From Mycobacterium sp. 852013-51886_SCH5428379 (GTDB lineage: Bacteria > Actinomycetota > Actinomycetes > Mycobacteriales > Mycobacteriaceae): DNA of 64,000 bases. Below, in pieces: positions 34,623-42,902 of this stretch. The notes beneath the pieces are model-generated. The model was not told the DNA's origin. It saw only the letters and a program-made list of their open reading frames with translations, and made no database searches. The first letter of the stretch is position 1, and each line of letters opens with the position of its first letter. The DNA lies in contig NZ_LZSU01000052.1 in assembly GCF_001665575.1 (NCBI RefSeq), positions 1-64,000 of the forward strand, given 5' to 3'. Position numbers and translations under genes: made by a program.

Positions 34623-35402
34623 ATGCAGAACACCCCGACCGAAGAACCCGTGGTCGACCTCGACTTCCGCCTCGACGGCAAGGTCGCGCTGGTCACCGGC
34701 GGCGCCTCCGGTATCGGCGCGGCGATCGCCGAGGCGTTCACCGCCAAGGGCGCCCGCGTCGCCGTGGTCGATCTCAACGAGTCCGGCGCCACGGCCGCCG
34801 CGGCGGCGCTGTCCGAGCAGAGCCGCGGATTCGGGTGCGACGTCGCCGATCCCGCATCGGTCACCGCGGCCGTCGACGCGGTGGTCGAGGCGTTCGGCCG
34901 CATCGACATCCTGGTCAACAGCGCCGGCATCGTGAAACTCGCTCCGGCCGAAGACCTTCCGCTCGACGCCTGGGACGCGACCATCGGGGTCAACCTCAAG
35001 GGCACGTTCCTGATGTGCCAGACGGTCGGCAGGCACATGCTGGCCGCCGGCGGCGGCGCCATCGTCAACATGGCCTCCCAAGCCGCGACGGTGGCACTCG
35101 ACCAGCACGTCGCCTACTGCGCCTCCAAGTTCGGCGTCGTCGGAGTGACCAAGGTGCTGGCCTCGGAGTGGGGCGGGCGCGGCGTACGCGTCAACGCGAT
35201 CTCACCGACCGTCGTGCTGACCGAACTGGGCCATCAGGCCTGGGACGGACCACGCGGCGAGGAACTGAAGAAGTCGATCCCCGCCGGCCGGTTCGCCTAT
35301 CCGAACGAGATCGGCGCCGCCGCAGTGTTTCTCGCCTCCGACGCCGCCGCGATGATCACCGGCGCAGATCTGCTCATCGACGGCGGCTACACGATCAGGT
35401 GA
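34623..35402 (+). CDS. Short-chain dehydrogenase, D-threitol dehydrogenase-like
   Basis: This is a 259-residue SDR with NAD motif TGGASGIG (25-32), NSAG (99-102) and the catalytic triad Ser152, Tyr165, Lys169 (YCASK). As I recall it, its sequence is close to the characterised M. smegmatis D-threitol dehydrogenase (shared MASQAATVALDQHVAYCASK and AISPTVVLTELG). It sits 39 bp behind the regulator gene. With the divergent transporter and MDR enzyme it suggests tetritol use, but the erythrulose kinases of the M. smegmatis locus are not in this window. Assignment to threitol is inference. Confidence 0.85.
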   Translation: MQNTPTEEPVVDLDFRLDGKVALVTGGASGIGAAIAEAFTAKGARVAVVDLNESGATAAAAALSEQSRGFGCDVADPASVTAAVDAVVEAFGRIDILVNSAGIVKLAPAEDLPLDAWDATIGVNLKGTFLMCQTVGRHMLAAGGGAIVNMASQAATVALDQHVAYCASKFGVVGVTKVLASEWGGRGVRVNAISPTVVLTELGHQAWDGPRGEELKKSIPAGRFAYPNEIGAAAVFLASDAAAMITGADLLIDGGYTIR

Positions 35403-36873
35403 CCAGAGTGGCCGTGCCGTCGGAGTGCACGTCTACCCGCAACCCGGCGATGTCCCGGTCGACGACGTCGGCGGCCTGCGCGGTGTCGGTGATGACCGCC
35501 AGCGCGCGGGCGTCCTCGGGGGTCCGCACCGCGAGGAACACCTTCTCGGCCGCGCCGTCCCGGTCGACCGGGATCGTCCACGACTCGACGGTGCCCTGGC
35601 CGGTCCACTGCACCTCCACCGCCCGGGTCGGCTCGCTGTCGACCTCGGGCTGCACGTCCTCCCAGCGGAATTCGTGCTGCGGCGGCTCGGTGCCGTACAC
35701 ACCGACGCTGTGTTTGGTGAGATATCCGCCATTGGCGGTGATCAGCCCGCGCTGACCGGGATTGGCGACCAGCCGTTCGGCCATGGTGGCGATCGAGTGG
35801 CTGACGTAGTTGTTCCATGGACCGCCGGCGAAGGTCAGACCCCCGGTGACGGTCAGCGGCCGGGCGGGATCGCCGACGGGGAGCCCCAGTTCGGTGGCGG
35901 CCACCTGCACGGCGGATGGGAAGCAGGAGTACAGGTCGATCTGTTCGATGTCCTCGAGCGCCGTCTCCGCCAGGTCGAGGGCCCGCCGACCGGCGATCCT
36001 GATCGCGGGTGAGCGGTGGAACTCCGCGCGCGCCCCGATCTCGTAGGTGTCGTGGGCGTCGGTGCCGGCGTACGGGAAAACCCACCGCTCTGAGGGGATC
36101 TGGAGGTACCGGGCGGTCTCGACCGAGGTCAGGATCAGCGCCGCGCCCTGGTTGACCATGTTATTGGAGTTCATCAGCTTGGTGTACGGCCAGCTGATCA
36201 TCCGGTTGTCGGGCCCGGGTTGCCAGATGGCGTCGGCGGCCAGCGCCTCGCGGCTCCAGGCGTGCGGATTGTCCGCGGCGACCGCGGAGAACTGCGCCCA
36301 GAGGTCGCCGATGCGGCGGCGGTGCTCGTCGAGGGTCTCCCCCGCGGCGATGCGTACCGCCTGCTCGAACATCGGATAGACGTAGGCGGGCCGGTCCAGG
36401 CCGATCCGGATGTCGGCGTCGTGGGCCATCGGCACGTTCTCGTCGGCGCCCTCGGCCACCGGCACCGACTCGTCCTGGCGCGTCCAGGTGGACTTCTCGC
36501 CCCGCTTGCGCAGTTTGGTACGGGTGCGCCAGTTCTCGGCGCCCGCGATGAGGACGACGCCGGCTCGGCCGGACTGGATGTCGAGGCAGGCGTGGTTCAC
36601 CAGTGTCTGCGGGACATTGCCGCCGATGCCGGTGTAGCGGGTGGCCGCACCGGGCGCGCCGATGCGCTGGGCCAGCAGCAGGCCCGGATCGCGGTAGCGC
36701 GCGGACAGCAGGTTCACCACGCGCACCGAATCGACGGCGGCCAGCACGCGGGGATCGGCGGCTTCGCGCGCGGCCGCGGCCATCAGGTCGACCGGTTCCA
36801 GCGCCGGATCGTCGTCGCGGTCGTTGACCTGCCCGTAGCCGATCAGCACGGGCGTATGGACGGTCGACGGCAT
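35395..36873 (-). CDS. Thiolase-like acetyl-CoA acetyltransferase / lipid-transfer family protein
   Basis: This is a 492-residue thiolase-fold protein, similar in size to M. tuberculosis Rv1867, which lies in the corresponding place. The N-terminal half has the thiolase layout, with a potential nucleophile Cys96 in NHACLDIQSG. Later segments include NMVNQGAALILTS, YSCFPSAVQ and TVTGGLTFAGGPWNNY with a HSIATM histidine. The C-terminal 90 residues form an extra OB-like domain. The ATG follows GAGGAG. A TTGACA-GG-TGTCAA dyad lies 20 bp upstream. Its role in lipid or sterol side-chain metabolism is inferred from the family. Confidence 0.82.
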   Translation of the reverse strand: MPSTVHTPVLIGYGQVNDRDDDPALEPVDLMAAAAREAADPRVLAAVDSVRVVNLLSARYRDPGLLLAQRIGAPGAATRYTGIGGNVPQTLVNHACLDIQSGRAGVVLIAGAENWRTRTKLRKRGEKSTWTRQDESVPVAEGADENVPMAHDADIRIGLDRPAYVYPMFEQAVRIAAGETLDEHRRRIGDLWAQFSAVAADNPHAWSREALAADAIWQPGPDNRMISWPYTKLMNSNNMVNQGAALILTSVETARYLQIPSERWVFPYAGTDAHDTYEIGARAEFHRSPAIRIAGRRALDLAETALEDIEQIDLYSCFPSAVQVAATELGLPVGDPARPLTVTGGLTFAGGPWNNYVSHSIATMAERLVANPGQRGLITANGGYLTKHSVGVYGTEPPQHEFRWEDVQPEVDSEPTRAVEVQWTGQGTVESWTIPVDRDGAAEKVFLAVRTPEDARALAVITDTAQAADVVDRDIAGLRVDVHSDGTATLVT

Positions 36874-36892
36874 GCACGCTCCTCGAGAACAG

Positions 36893-36906
36893 TTGACAGG
36901 TGTCAA
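36893..36906. promoter_or_regulatory. Candidate TetR-type operator upstream of the thiolase-like gene
   Basis: TTGACAGGTGTCAA has perfect 6-bp arms around a 2-bp centre. It lies 20 bp upstream of the thiolase-like gene and 75 bp upstream of the divergent phosphoketolase gene. TTGACA can also serve as a -35 element, so the dyad may overlap a promoter. TetR repressors of lipid genes use similar sites, but the cognate regulator is unknown. Confidence 0.45.
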
Positions 36907-36980
36907 GGCAGCTTAGCGGTCAGCTCTGTGGGTAGACGGTGGCTACGCGATGTTCACCCGATGCGACCAGAATGGCGAGT

Positions 36981-39419
36981 ATGAGCAGCCCGATCAGCGA
37001 AGTGGTCCCCGGTCCCACCCCGACGCTCAGCGACGATGAGCTTCGGCTCATCGACGCCTACTGGCGCGCCGCCAACTACCTGTCCGTCGGACAGATCTAC
37101 CTGCTGGACAACCCGCTGCTGCGCGAACCGCTCTCACCCGAGCACGTCAAACCCCGGCTGCTCGGCCACTGGGGCACCACGCCGGGACTGAACCTGGTCT
37201 ACGCGCACCTCAACCGCGTCATCCGCGAGCGCGACGCCGACGTCATCTACATCACCGGCCCGGGACACGGCGGCCCCGGACTGGTCGCGAATGCCTATCT
37301 GGAGGGCACCTACAGCGAGGTGTACTCAGCGATCCGCGAGGACACCGAGGGCATGCGACGGCTGTTCCGGCAGTTCTCGTTCCCCGGAGGCATCCCGTCC
37401 CACGTCGCCTCCGAGACTCCGGGCTCCATCCACGAGGGCGGCGAGTTGGGCTACGCCCTGGTGCACGCCTACGGCGCCGCGTTCGACAACCCCGATCTGG
37501 TGGTGGCGTGCGTCGTCGGCGACGGCGAGGCCGAGACCGGTCCGCTGGCGGCAAGCTGGCACTCCAACAAATTCCTCGACCCGGCGACCGACGGCGCGGT
37601 GCTGCCGATCCTGCACCTGAACAGCTACAAGATCGCCAATCCCACGGTGCTGTCGCGGATTCCGCAGGAAGAGCTGGAATCACTGTTCTACGGCTACGGG
37701 TACCGGCCGATCACCGTGGCGGGCGACGACCCGGCGAACGTGCACCAGCAGCTCGCCGCCGCCCTCGACGAGGCCTTCGACCAGATCGCCGCCATACAGC
37801 GGGCCGCCCGCCTCGACGGGGAGCCCGGCCGGCCGCTGTGGCCGATGATCATCCTGCGCACACCCAAGGGGTGGACGGGTCCCGAGAAGGTGGACGGCAA
37901 AAAGGTCGAGGGCACCTGGCGATCCCACCAGGTGCCACTGTCGGAGACCCGTACCAACGCCGAACACATGGCACAACTCGAGGAGTGGCTGCGCAGTTAC
38001 CGCCCGGACGAGCTCTTCGACGAGAACGGCGCGCTGGTCGACCAACTCAAGGCCCTCGCACCGGAACGCACCCGCCGGATGAGCGACAACCCGCACGCCA
38101 ACGGTGGTCTGCTGCTGCGCGACCTGGACCTGCCGGATTTCCGCGACTACGCGGTGACCGTGAATCAGCCCGCATCCGAGAACGCGGAAGCAACCAAGGT
38201 GCTCGGCACCTTCCTGCGCGACGTCATCGTCCGCAACCAGGACCGTTTCCGGATCATGGGCCCCGACGAAACCGCGTCCAACCGCCTGTCGCCGGTGTTC
38301 GAGGCGACTGACAAGGCGTGGATGGCCGAAGTCGATCCCGAGGACGAGCATTTGGCGCCGGCGGGCCGGGTGATGGAGGTGCTGTCCGAACACCTCTGCC
38401 AGGGCTGGCTCGAGGGCTATCTGCTCACCGGCCGACACGGGCTGTTCAACTGCTACGAGGCGTTCGTGCACATCGTGGACTCGATGGTCAACCAGCACGC
38501 CAAGTGGTTGTCCAGCAGTGCGGAACTGCCGTGGCGGCGACCCATCGCATCGCTGAACTATCTGCTGACCTCCCACGTCTGGCGGCAGGACCACAACGGC
38601 GCGTCGCACCAGGACCCCGGGTTCATCGACCACGTCGCCAACAAGCGACCCGAGGTGGTGCGGGTCTATTTGCCGCCGGATGCGAACTCGCTGCTGTCCG
38701 TCGCGGATCACTGCCTGCGCAGCAGGCACTACGTCAACGTCATCGTCGCCGGCAAACAACCGGCGCTGAACTATCTGTCCATGGACGAGGCAATCGCCCA
38801 CTGCACGCGGGGGCTGGGTATCTGGGAGTGGGCGGGTACGACGACCGGTGAACCAGACGTGGTGCTGGCCTGTGCGGGTGACATCCCGACCCTCGAGACG
38901 GTGGCCGCCGCCGACATCCTGCGCCGCCGGCTGCCCGAGTTGAAGGTGCGGGTGGTCAACGTCGTCGACATCATGCGCCTGCAGCCGGACTCCGAGCATC
39001 CGCACGGCCTCTCCGACCGCGAGTTCGACTCCATCTTCACCACCGACAAGCCGGTCATCTTCGCCTACCACGGTTATCCGTGGCTGATCCACCGGCTGGC
39101 CTATCGGCATGCCAATCACGCCCAGCTCCACGTACGCGGCTTCAAGGAGCGCGGCACCACGACCACGCCGTTCGACATGGTGATGCTCAACGACCTCGAT
39201 CGGTTCCACCTGGTGATGGACGTCATCGACCGGGTCGAGGGTCTGGGCATCCGCGCGGCAGGTCTGCGCCAGGAGATGGCCGACGCGCGGATGAACGCGC
39301 GCCGCTATACCCGCGAACACGGCGAGGACGATCCGGCGATCTCGGGGTGGACCTGGGACTCGGGTTTCCGGCCCGACGGCACACAGTCGATGGCACAGGA
39401 CACCTCCGACAACGAGTGA
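36981..39419 (+). CDS. xfp: Xylulose-5-phosphate/fructose-6-phosphate phosphoketolase
   Basis: This is an 812-residue thiamine-diphosphate enzyme that cleaves xylulose-5-P or fructose-6-P with phosphate to acetyl-P plus a shorter sugar phosphate. Conserved segments are YLSVGQIYLLDNPLL, ITGPGHGGPG, SFPGGIPSH and the TPP-binding GDGEAETGPLAASWHSNK. Further ones are ILHLNSYKIANPT, GPDETASNRL and SLNYLLTSHVWRQDHNGASH. The length is typical. The ATG was chosen because it places the family start LSDDELRLIDAYWRAANYL near residue 15. Pentose or tetrose phosphates made from the nearby polyol locus could feed this enzyme, but the link is only by proximity. Confidence 0.95.
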   Translation: MSSPISEVVPGPTPTLSDDELRLIDAYWRAANYLSVGQIYLLDNPLLREPLSPEHVKPRLLGHWGTTPGLNLVYAHLNRVIRERDADVIYITGPGHGGPGLVANAYLEGTYSEVYSAIREDTEGMRRLFRQFSFPGGIPSHVASETPGSIHEGGELGYALVHAYGAAFDNPDLVVACVVGDGEAETGPLAASWHSNKFLDPATDGAVLPILHLNSYKIANPTVLSRIPQEELESLFYGYGYRPITVAGDDPANVHQQLAAALDEAFDQIAAIQRAARLDGEPGRPLWPMIILRTPKGWTGPEKVDGKKVEGTWRSHQVPLSETRTNAEHMAQLEEWLRSYRPDELFDENGALVDQLKALAPERTRRMSDNPHANGGLLLRDLDLPDFRDYAVTVNQPASENAEATKVLGTFLRDVIVRNQDRFRIMGPDETASNRLSPVFEATDKAWMAEVDPEDEHLAPAGRVMEVLSEHLCQGWLEGYLLTGRHGLFNCYEAFVHIVDSMVNQHAKWLSSSAELPWRRPIASLNYLLTSHVWRQDHNGASHQDPGFIDHVANKRPEVVRVYLPPDANSLLSVADHCLRSRHYVNVIVAGKQPALNYLSMDEAIAHCTRGLGIWEWAGTTTGEPDVVLACAGDIPTLETVAAADILRRRLPELKVRVVNVVDIMRLQPDSEHPHGLSDREFDSIFTTDKPVIFAYHGYPWLIHRLAYRHANHAQLHVRGFKERGTTTTPFDMVMLNDLDRFHLVMDVIDRVEGLGIRAAGLRQEMADARMNARRYTREHGEDDPAISGWTWDSGFRPDGTQSMAQDTSDNE

Positions 39420-39464
39420 CGCGCGCGGACCAGGCACCCGGTTGCAATCGGTAGCATCGACCGG

Positions 39465-40205
39465 GTGTCCGTTCACGTCCCGGCCGCAGAGGCGTCGACG
39501 CTGCCGCGCGTGCGGGTGTACGCCGACATCGCCATCGTCGTCGCGGTGCTGGCGGCGACGAATCTGATCGCACACTTCACCACGCCATGGGCGAGTATCG
39601 CGACGGTTCCGGCAGCCGCCGTCGGCCTGCTGATCCTGGTACGCAGGCGCGGACTGTGCTGGACCGAACTGGGACTGGGCCGCGAACAGTGGCGCTCCGG
39701 CGTCGGCTATGCGGCGGCTGCGGTGGCTCTGGTCCTGACGGTGATCGCGATCGGCGCGCTGCTGCCTTGGACGCGGCCGATGTTCATGAACAACAACTAC
39801 GCCACTGTGTCGGGTGCGCTGATCGCCTCGATGGTCATCATCCCCCTGCAAACCGTCATTCCAGAGGAACTCGCGTTCCGCGGGGTGCTGCACGGAGCGC
39901 TGAACCGCGCCTGGGGCTTTCGCGGTGTCGCCGCCGCAGGATCACTGCTGTTCGGTCTGTGGCACATCGCCACCTCGCTGGGCCTGACGAGCAGCAACGT
40001 CGGGTTCACGCGGATCTTCGGCGGCGGCGTCATGGGCACCGTCGCCGGTGTCGTGCTGGCGGTGGTGGCCACCGGTATCGCCGGGTTCATCTTCACCTGG
40101 CTGCGCCGCCGCAGCGGCAGTCTGCTCGCGCCCATCGCGCTGCACTGGTCGCTCAACGGCATGGGGGCGCTGGCCGCCGCCCTGGTCTGGCACCTGTCGA
40201 CCTAG
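39465..40205 (+). CDS. CPBP family intramembrane metalloprotease
   Basis: This is a 246-residue membrane protein with about seven hydrophobic segments. The CPBP (Rce1-like, Abi) motifs are intact: EELAFRG (Glu134, Glu135, Arg139), the FGLWH histidine His167 and the final LHWSLN. These proteins cleave within or near membranes, and some process peptides or confer bacteriocin immunity. The substrate here is unknown. The GTG start lies 45 bp after the phosphoketolase stop. Confidence 0.88.
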   Translation: MSVHVPAAEASTLPRVRVYADIAIVVAVLAATNLIAHFTTPWASIATVPAAAVGLLILVRRRGLCWTELGLGREQWRSGVGYAAAAVALVLTVIAIGALLPWTRPMFMNNNYATVSGALIASMVIIPLQTVIPEELAFRGVLHGALNRAWGFRGVAAAGSLLFGLWHIATSLGLTSSNVGFTRIFGGGVMGTVAGVVLAVVATGIAGFIFTWLRRRSGSLLAPIALHWSLNGMGALAAALVWHLST

Positions 40206-40553
40206 CCGACGCGGCTTTCGCGCGCAGCAAACCCGGTTGAACGGCGCGTCAAGCGCTCCTAAGCTGGTAACCGATCGGTTCGGCCCCTGCGATTCCGGGG
40301 TTCCCCTCCGGTGGGACGCCGAGCGGTCGAGGTGGCGATGAGCGTGACAATCGATCGCCTGAGCAGCGCTTCGGCGGGCGAGCGGGCGCCGGAAGCGGCC
40401 GCCCTCCCCCGCGGTGCGATGACTTTCGGAACCCACTCGGTCACACCAGCCACACAAACCTCACGGGCAACTCTCGTCACCGAACCATGCTGTCATGTAC
40501 GGGCTGGCAAACGTTCGGTGCGGAACTGCGCGCAACGCGAAAGGACACCGATC
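40206..40553. other. 348-bp gap with a perfect 12-bp palindrome
   Basis: No convincing gene is seen here. The stretch holds AACCGATCGGTT (40269-40280), a perfect 12-bp palindrome of the kind used by TetR-like regulators. It also contains the AAGGA ribosome-binding site of the following small secreted protein gene. A frame open from 40311 continues into that gene, but its N-terminal part has no recognisable protein character. Confidence 0.5.
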
Positions 40554-40811
40554 ATGAAGATGCTCATCACTCTCGCCGCCGGTGCGCTCGCCGCGGGCGG
40601 CCTCGCCCTGGGCACTGCAGCACCCGCCGCTGCAGGCTGCCAGGGCGGGTGGACCCCGTGGGGCGGCGGTACGACGTGCGACGGGCCGATCAACCAAGAC
40701 GGGTCGTTCGAGCGGTGCGTGACCGCCGGGGCCATGGGCTTCGGCGGAACGAACTGCTATGTGCTCAATGTCGCCGACCTCGCCGGTCAGGTTCCGTACG
40801 TCGGACCCTGA
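40554..40811 (+). CDS. Small secreted cysteine-patterned protein
   Basis: This is an 85-residue protein with a clear signal peptide (hydrophobic core to residue 20, AxA cleavage near residues 25-27). The mature part has four cysteines spaced exactly 13 residues apart (Cys29, 42, 55, 68) in a Gly/Trp-rich context (GWTPWGGG, FGGTNC). This looks like a mycobacterial family of small exported proteins with two disulfides and no known function. AAGGA precedes the ATG by 8 bp. It converges with apa. Confidence 0.8.
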   Translation: MKMLITLAAGALAAGGLALGTAAPAAAGCQGGWTPWGGGTTCDGPINQDGSFERCVTAGAMGFGGTNCYVLNVADLAGQVPYVGP

Positions 40812-40835
40812 CCGGCGCGGTGGGAGTGCTGCCGA

Positions 40836-41810
40836 TCAGGCCGGCGGCATCATCCCGGGAGCGTTCTCCGGGGCGACCGGCACGGCCACGCCCACACCGG
40901 GCCGCGGCGGCGGCGCGTTCGGATCCGCCGGCGGAGGAGGCGGGGCATTGGGATCCGGTGGCGGCGCCGCGGGCGGCGCGTAGGGCCGAATCGAATTGGC
41001 CAGCGCCGTCGCGGCATTCGTGTCGATCGGGTTGGTGGCCGAACCCAGCCACACGACGAACCAGCGCTCTGGCGCGCGCTGACCGCGCGGCGTGCCCGGT
41101 TGCGTCGGCGTACCGACCACACCGGCCCACACCTGCCCGTTGGGCCGCGTGGTGTCGGTGAACTTCACCTCGTAGTAGTGCGCCGCGCCAGGCATACCGT
41201 CGGCGTCGAGGGTCGCGTTCTGCTGGTTGACCCGAGTGCCCGGCAGCGGCATGAAGTAGACGCCCATGTCGGAGGCCAACCGGTTCGCGGCCTTGGCGTT
41301 GTCGGTCTCGGCACCGGCGAAGACCTTCAAATCGAGCCTGCCGATGAGGACGCTGGTGTCCTTCGGCGGTTCGGTGCTGCCCTCGGCCGGCACCTTGGTC
41401 AGCAGCGCCTGGCCGTAGGAGAGATTGGTCGCGTCGGACACCTGCCAACCCTCGGGCACGACGTAGCTGAACCCGCCGGACGCGTTGTCGACGCGGCCGG
41501 GCTCCGGCGCGGGCGGGGCCGGAGGCGCATTCGGGTCGGCCGGGGCCGGAGTGCCCGGTGCCGGAGGCGGCGCGTTCGGATCGGCCGGTGCCGGCGGCGG
41601 CGCGTTGGGATCGGCCGGGGCCGGCGGCGGTCCGGGCTCCGGTGCAGGCGGGGGCGCGACCGTGGGGGTCGGCGGCGGCGGGGGCGGCGCGGGCTGCGCA
41701 TGGGCCACCGAGGGCATGATCAGCGCCGCTGCCGTGGCACTGCTCACGGCGGTGATCGCCAGCGTCTTCAAGCGCCTGCGTCGGGTCGACATCGCGTCCG
41801 GGTGGTTCAT
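40836..41810 (-). CDS. apa: Alanine- and proline-rich secreted protein (Apa / fibronectin attachment protein)
   Basis: This is a 324-residue exported protein homologous to M. tuberculosis Apa (Rv1860), a cell-surface mannoprotein that binds fibronectin and SP-A. It has an Arg-rich signal peptide with the AHA site near residue 38. A proline/alanine-rich region (about 39-105) carries repeated PADPNAPP units. The folded FAP domain starts at GGFSYVVPEGW and ends near SIRPYA, and a second proline-rich tail has two more PNAPP units. The ATG at 41810 is one of three close in-frame options (41846, 41810, 41792). In M. tuberculosis the gene lies beside modABC, which is absent here. Confidence 0.93.
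   Translation of the reverse strand: MNHPDAMSTRRRRLKTLAITAVSSATAAALIMPSVAHAQPAPPPPPPTPTVAPPPAPEPGPPPAPADPNAPPPAPADPNAPPPAPGTPAPADPNAPPAPPAPEPGRVDNASGGFSYVVPEGWQVSDATNLSYGQALLTKVPAEGSTEPPKDTSVLIGRLDLKVFAGAETDNAKAANRLASDMGVYFMPLPGTRVNQQNATLDADGMPGAAHYYEVKFTDTTRPNGQVWAGVVGTPTQPGTPRGQRAPERWFVVWLGSATNPIDTNAATALANSIRPYAPPAAPPPDPNAPPPPPADPNAPPPRPGVGVAVPVAPENAPGMMPPA
41512..41640 (-). repeat. Tandem repeat encoding PADPNAPP units of Apa
   Basis: Three to four degenerate GC-rich units of about 36-45 bp, each encoding a variant of PAPADPNAPP, lie in the N-terminal proline-rich segment of apa. A related pair (PPDPNAPPP) recurs near the 3' end of the gene. Such units readily vary in number between strains. 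Confidence 0.8.
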
Positions 41811-42153
41811 GACCAAAGAAACTACCGTGTCGCCGGTGTGACGCAAGAGGGAAATGCTGTGGAAGTGCTTAGAATGACGATTGCTGACTGCCGAAAAGCA
41901 ATGATCAAGGCGATTTCAGCCGTTGCTGAACGCAGACGGGCCACAGGCGCCGCGCCGGGACTGTCGCGGGGCCGTCGGCGTGCACTTTCGCTGGGAATCG
42001 CCACCGCGCCGCCGATCGTTACCGCGACAGCCTGACGCGTTGCCGGGGATCCGTCCGGCGCGGGCGCGTCGATTACCCAGGGGTAGCTACCGTCCAGTAA
42101 CATTCTGGGTGCTCACTGCCGCGCTGCGCGGCCGCCGAGCCGACGAGGAGGTC
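41811..42153. other. 343-bp gap without a supported gene
   Basis: This lies between divergent apa and a degenerate SDR gene. M. tuberculosis has modABC at this position, and no trace of those genes is seen here. Short open frames on both strands have no recognisable protein features. The first 100 bp are clearly lower in GC than the neighbours and probably contain the promoters. Confidence 0.45.
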
Positions 42154-42831
42154 ATGGCGATGGAGGTGCTGGTCACCGGCGGCGATACGGATCTCGGCCG
42201 CACGATCGCGGCCGGCTTCCGCGAGGACGGCCATCGGGTGGTGATCGCCGGGGCCCGCCGCGACGACCTGGAGATCGCCGCGAAGGAACTCGACGTCGAC
42301 TTCCTGGTGTTCGACAACACCGATCCCGCGAGCGTCGAAGATGTCCGGCAGTTGCTCCCCCACCACCTCGACACGTTGGTCAACGTGCCGGCGCCGCGCG
42401 TTCCGACGGGTGACCCGCGGACGTTCACCTTCGCCGATCACGCCGCGGCGTGGCGGAACGCGCTGGACGCCACCGTGCTCTCGGCGGTGCTGACCGTACA
42501 GATAGTCGGCGACCACCTGCGCTCGGGCGGAACCATCGTCAACGTCGTCCCAGAGGCACCGCGCGACGGCAGCGCCGACGCGGCCGTCAAGGCCGCCCTC
42601 AGCGAGTGGACCGCCGGCCAGGCCGCGGTCTTCGGTACGCGGGGCATCACGGTCAACGCGGTGGCGCCCGGCAAGAGTGCCGACGCCTCGTATGACGGCC
42701 TCAGCACCACTCCGCCCGCCGTCGCAGCCGAGATCACGCGGCTGGCGATGTTCCTGGCGACCCCGGCCGCGCGTCATATCACCGGCCAGACGATGCACGT
42801 CAGCCGCGGCGCGCTCGCCAACATCGGCTGA
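42154..42831 (+). CDS. Degenerate short-chain dehydrogenase-like protein
   Basis: This 225-residue protein, the size of M. tuberculosis Rv1856c in the same context, has an SDR fold with dinucleotide motif GGDTDLG (9-15) and a typical C-terminal RHITGQTMHVSRG. The active site is altered. At the YxxxK position Lys146 is kept but Asp142 replaces Tyr, and the catalytic Ser region reads VVPEAP. It is therefore probably not a normal dehydrogenase and may bind NAD(P) or act as a regulator. GAGGAG precedes the ATG. Confidence 0.82.
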   Translation: MAMEVLVTGGDTDLGRTIAAGFREDGHRVVIAGARRDDLEIAAKELDVDFLVFDNTDPASVEDVRQLLPHHLDTLVNVPAPRVPTGDPRTFTFADHAAAWRNALDATVLSAVLTVQIVGDHLRSGGTIVNVVPEAPRDGSADAAVKAALSEWTAGQAAVFGTRGITVNAVAPGKSADASYDGLSTTPPAVAAEITRLAMFLATPAARHITGQTMHVSRGALANIG

Positions 42832-42902
42832 CCCGGTATTCCGCGTTTCGCGCAGAGCGAACCGGGGTGTGAGTTCCGCTTAGCCGCCGTAGGGTTCTAC
42901 GA

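Noticed and set aside
41100..42035. Gly/Arg-rich plus-strand frame over apa
   Set aside because: It is the mirror of Apa's proline/alanine repeats, with no independent signal.
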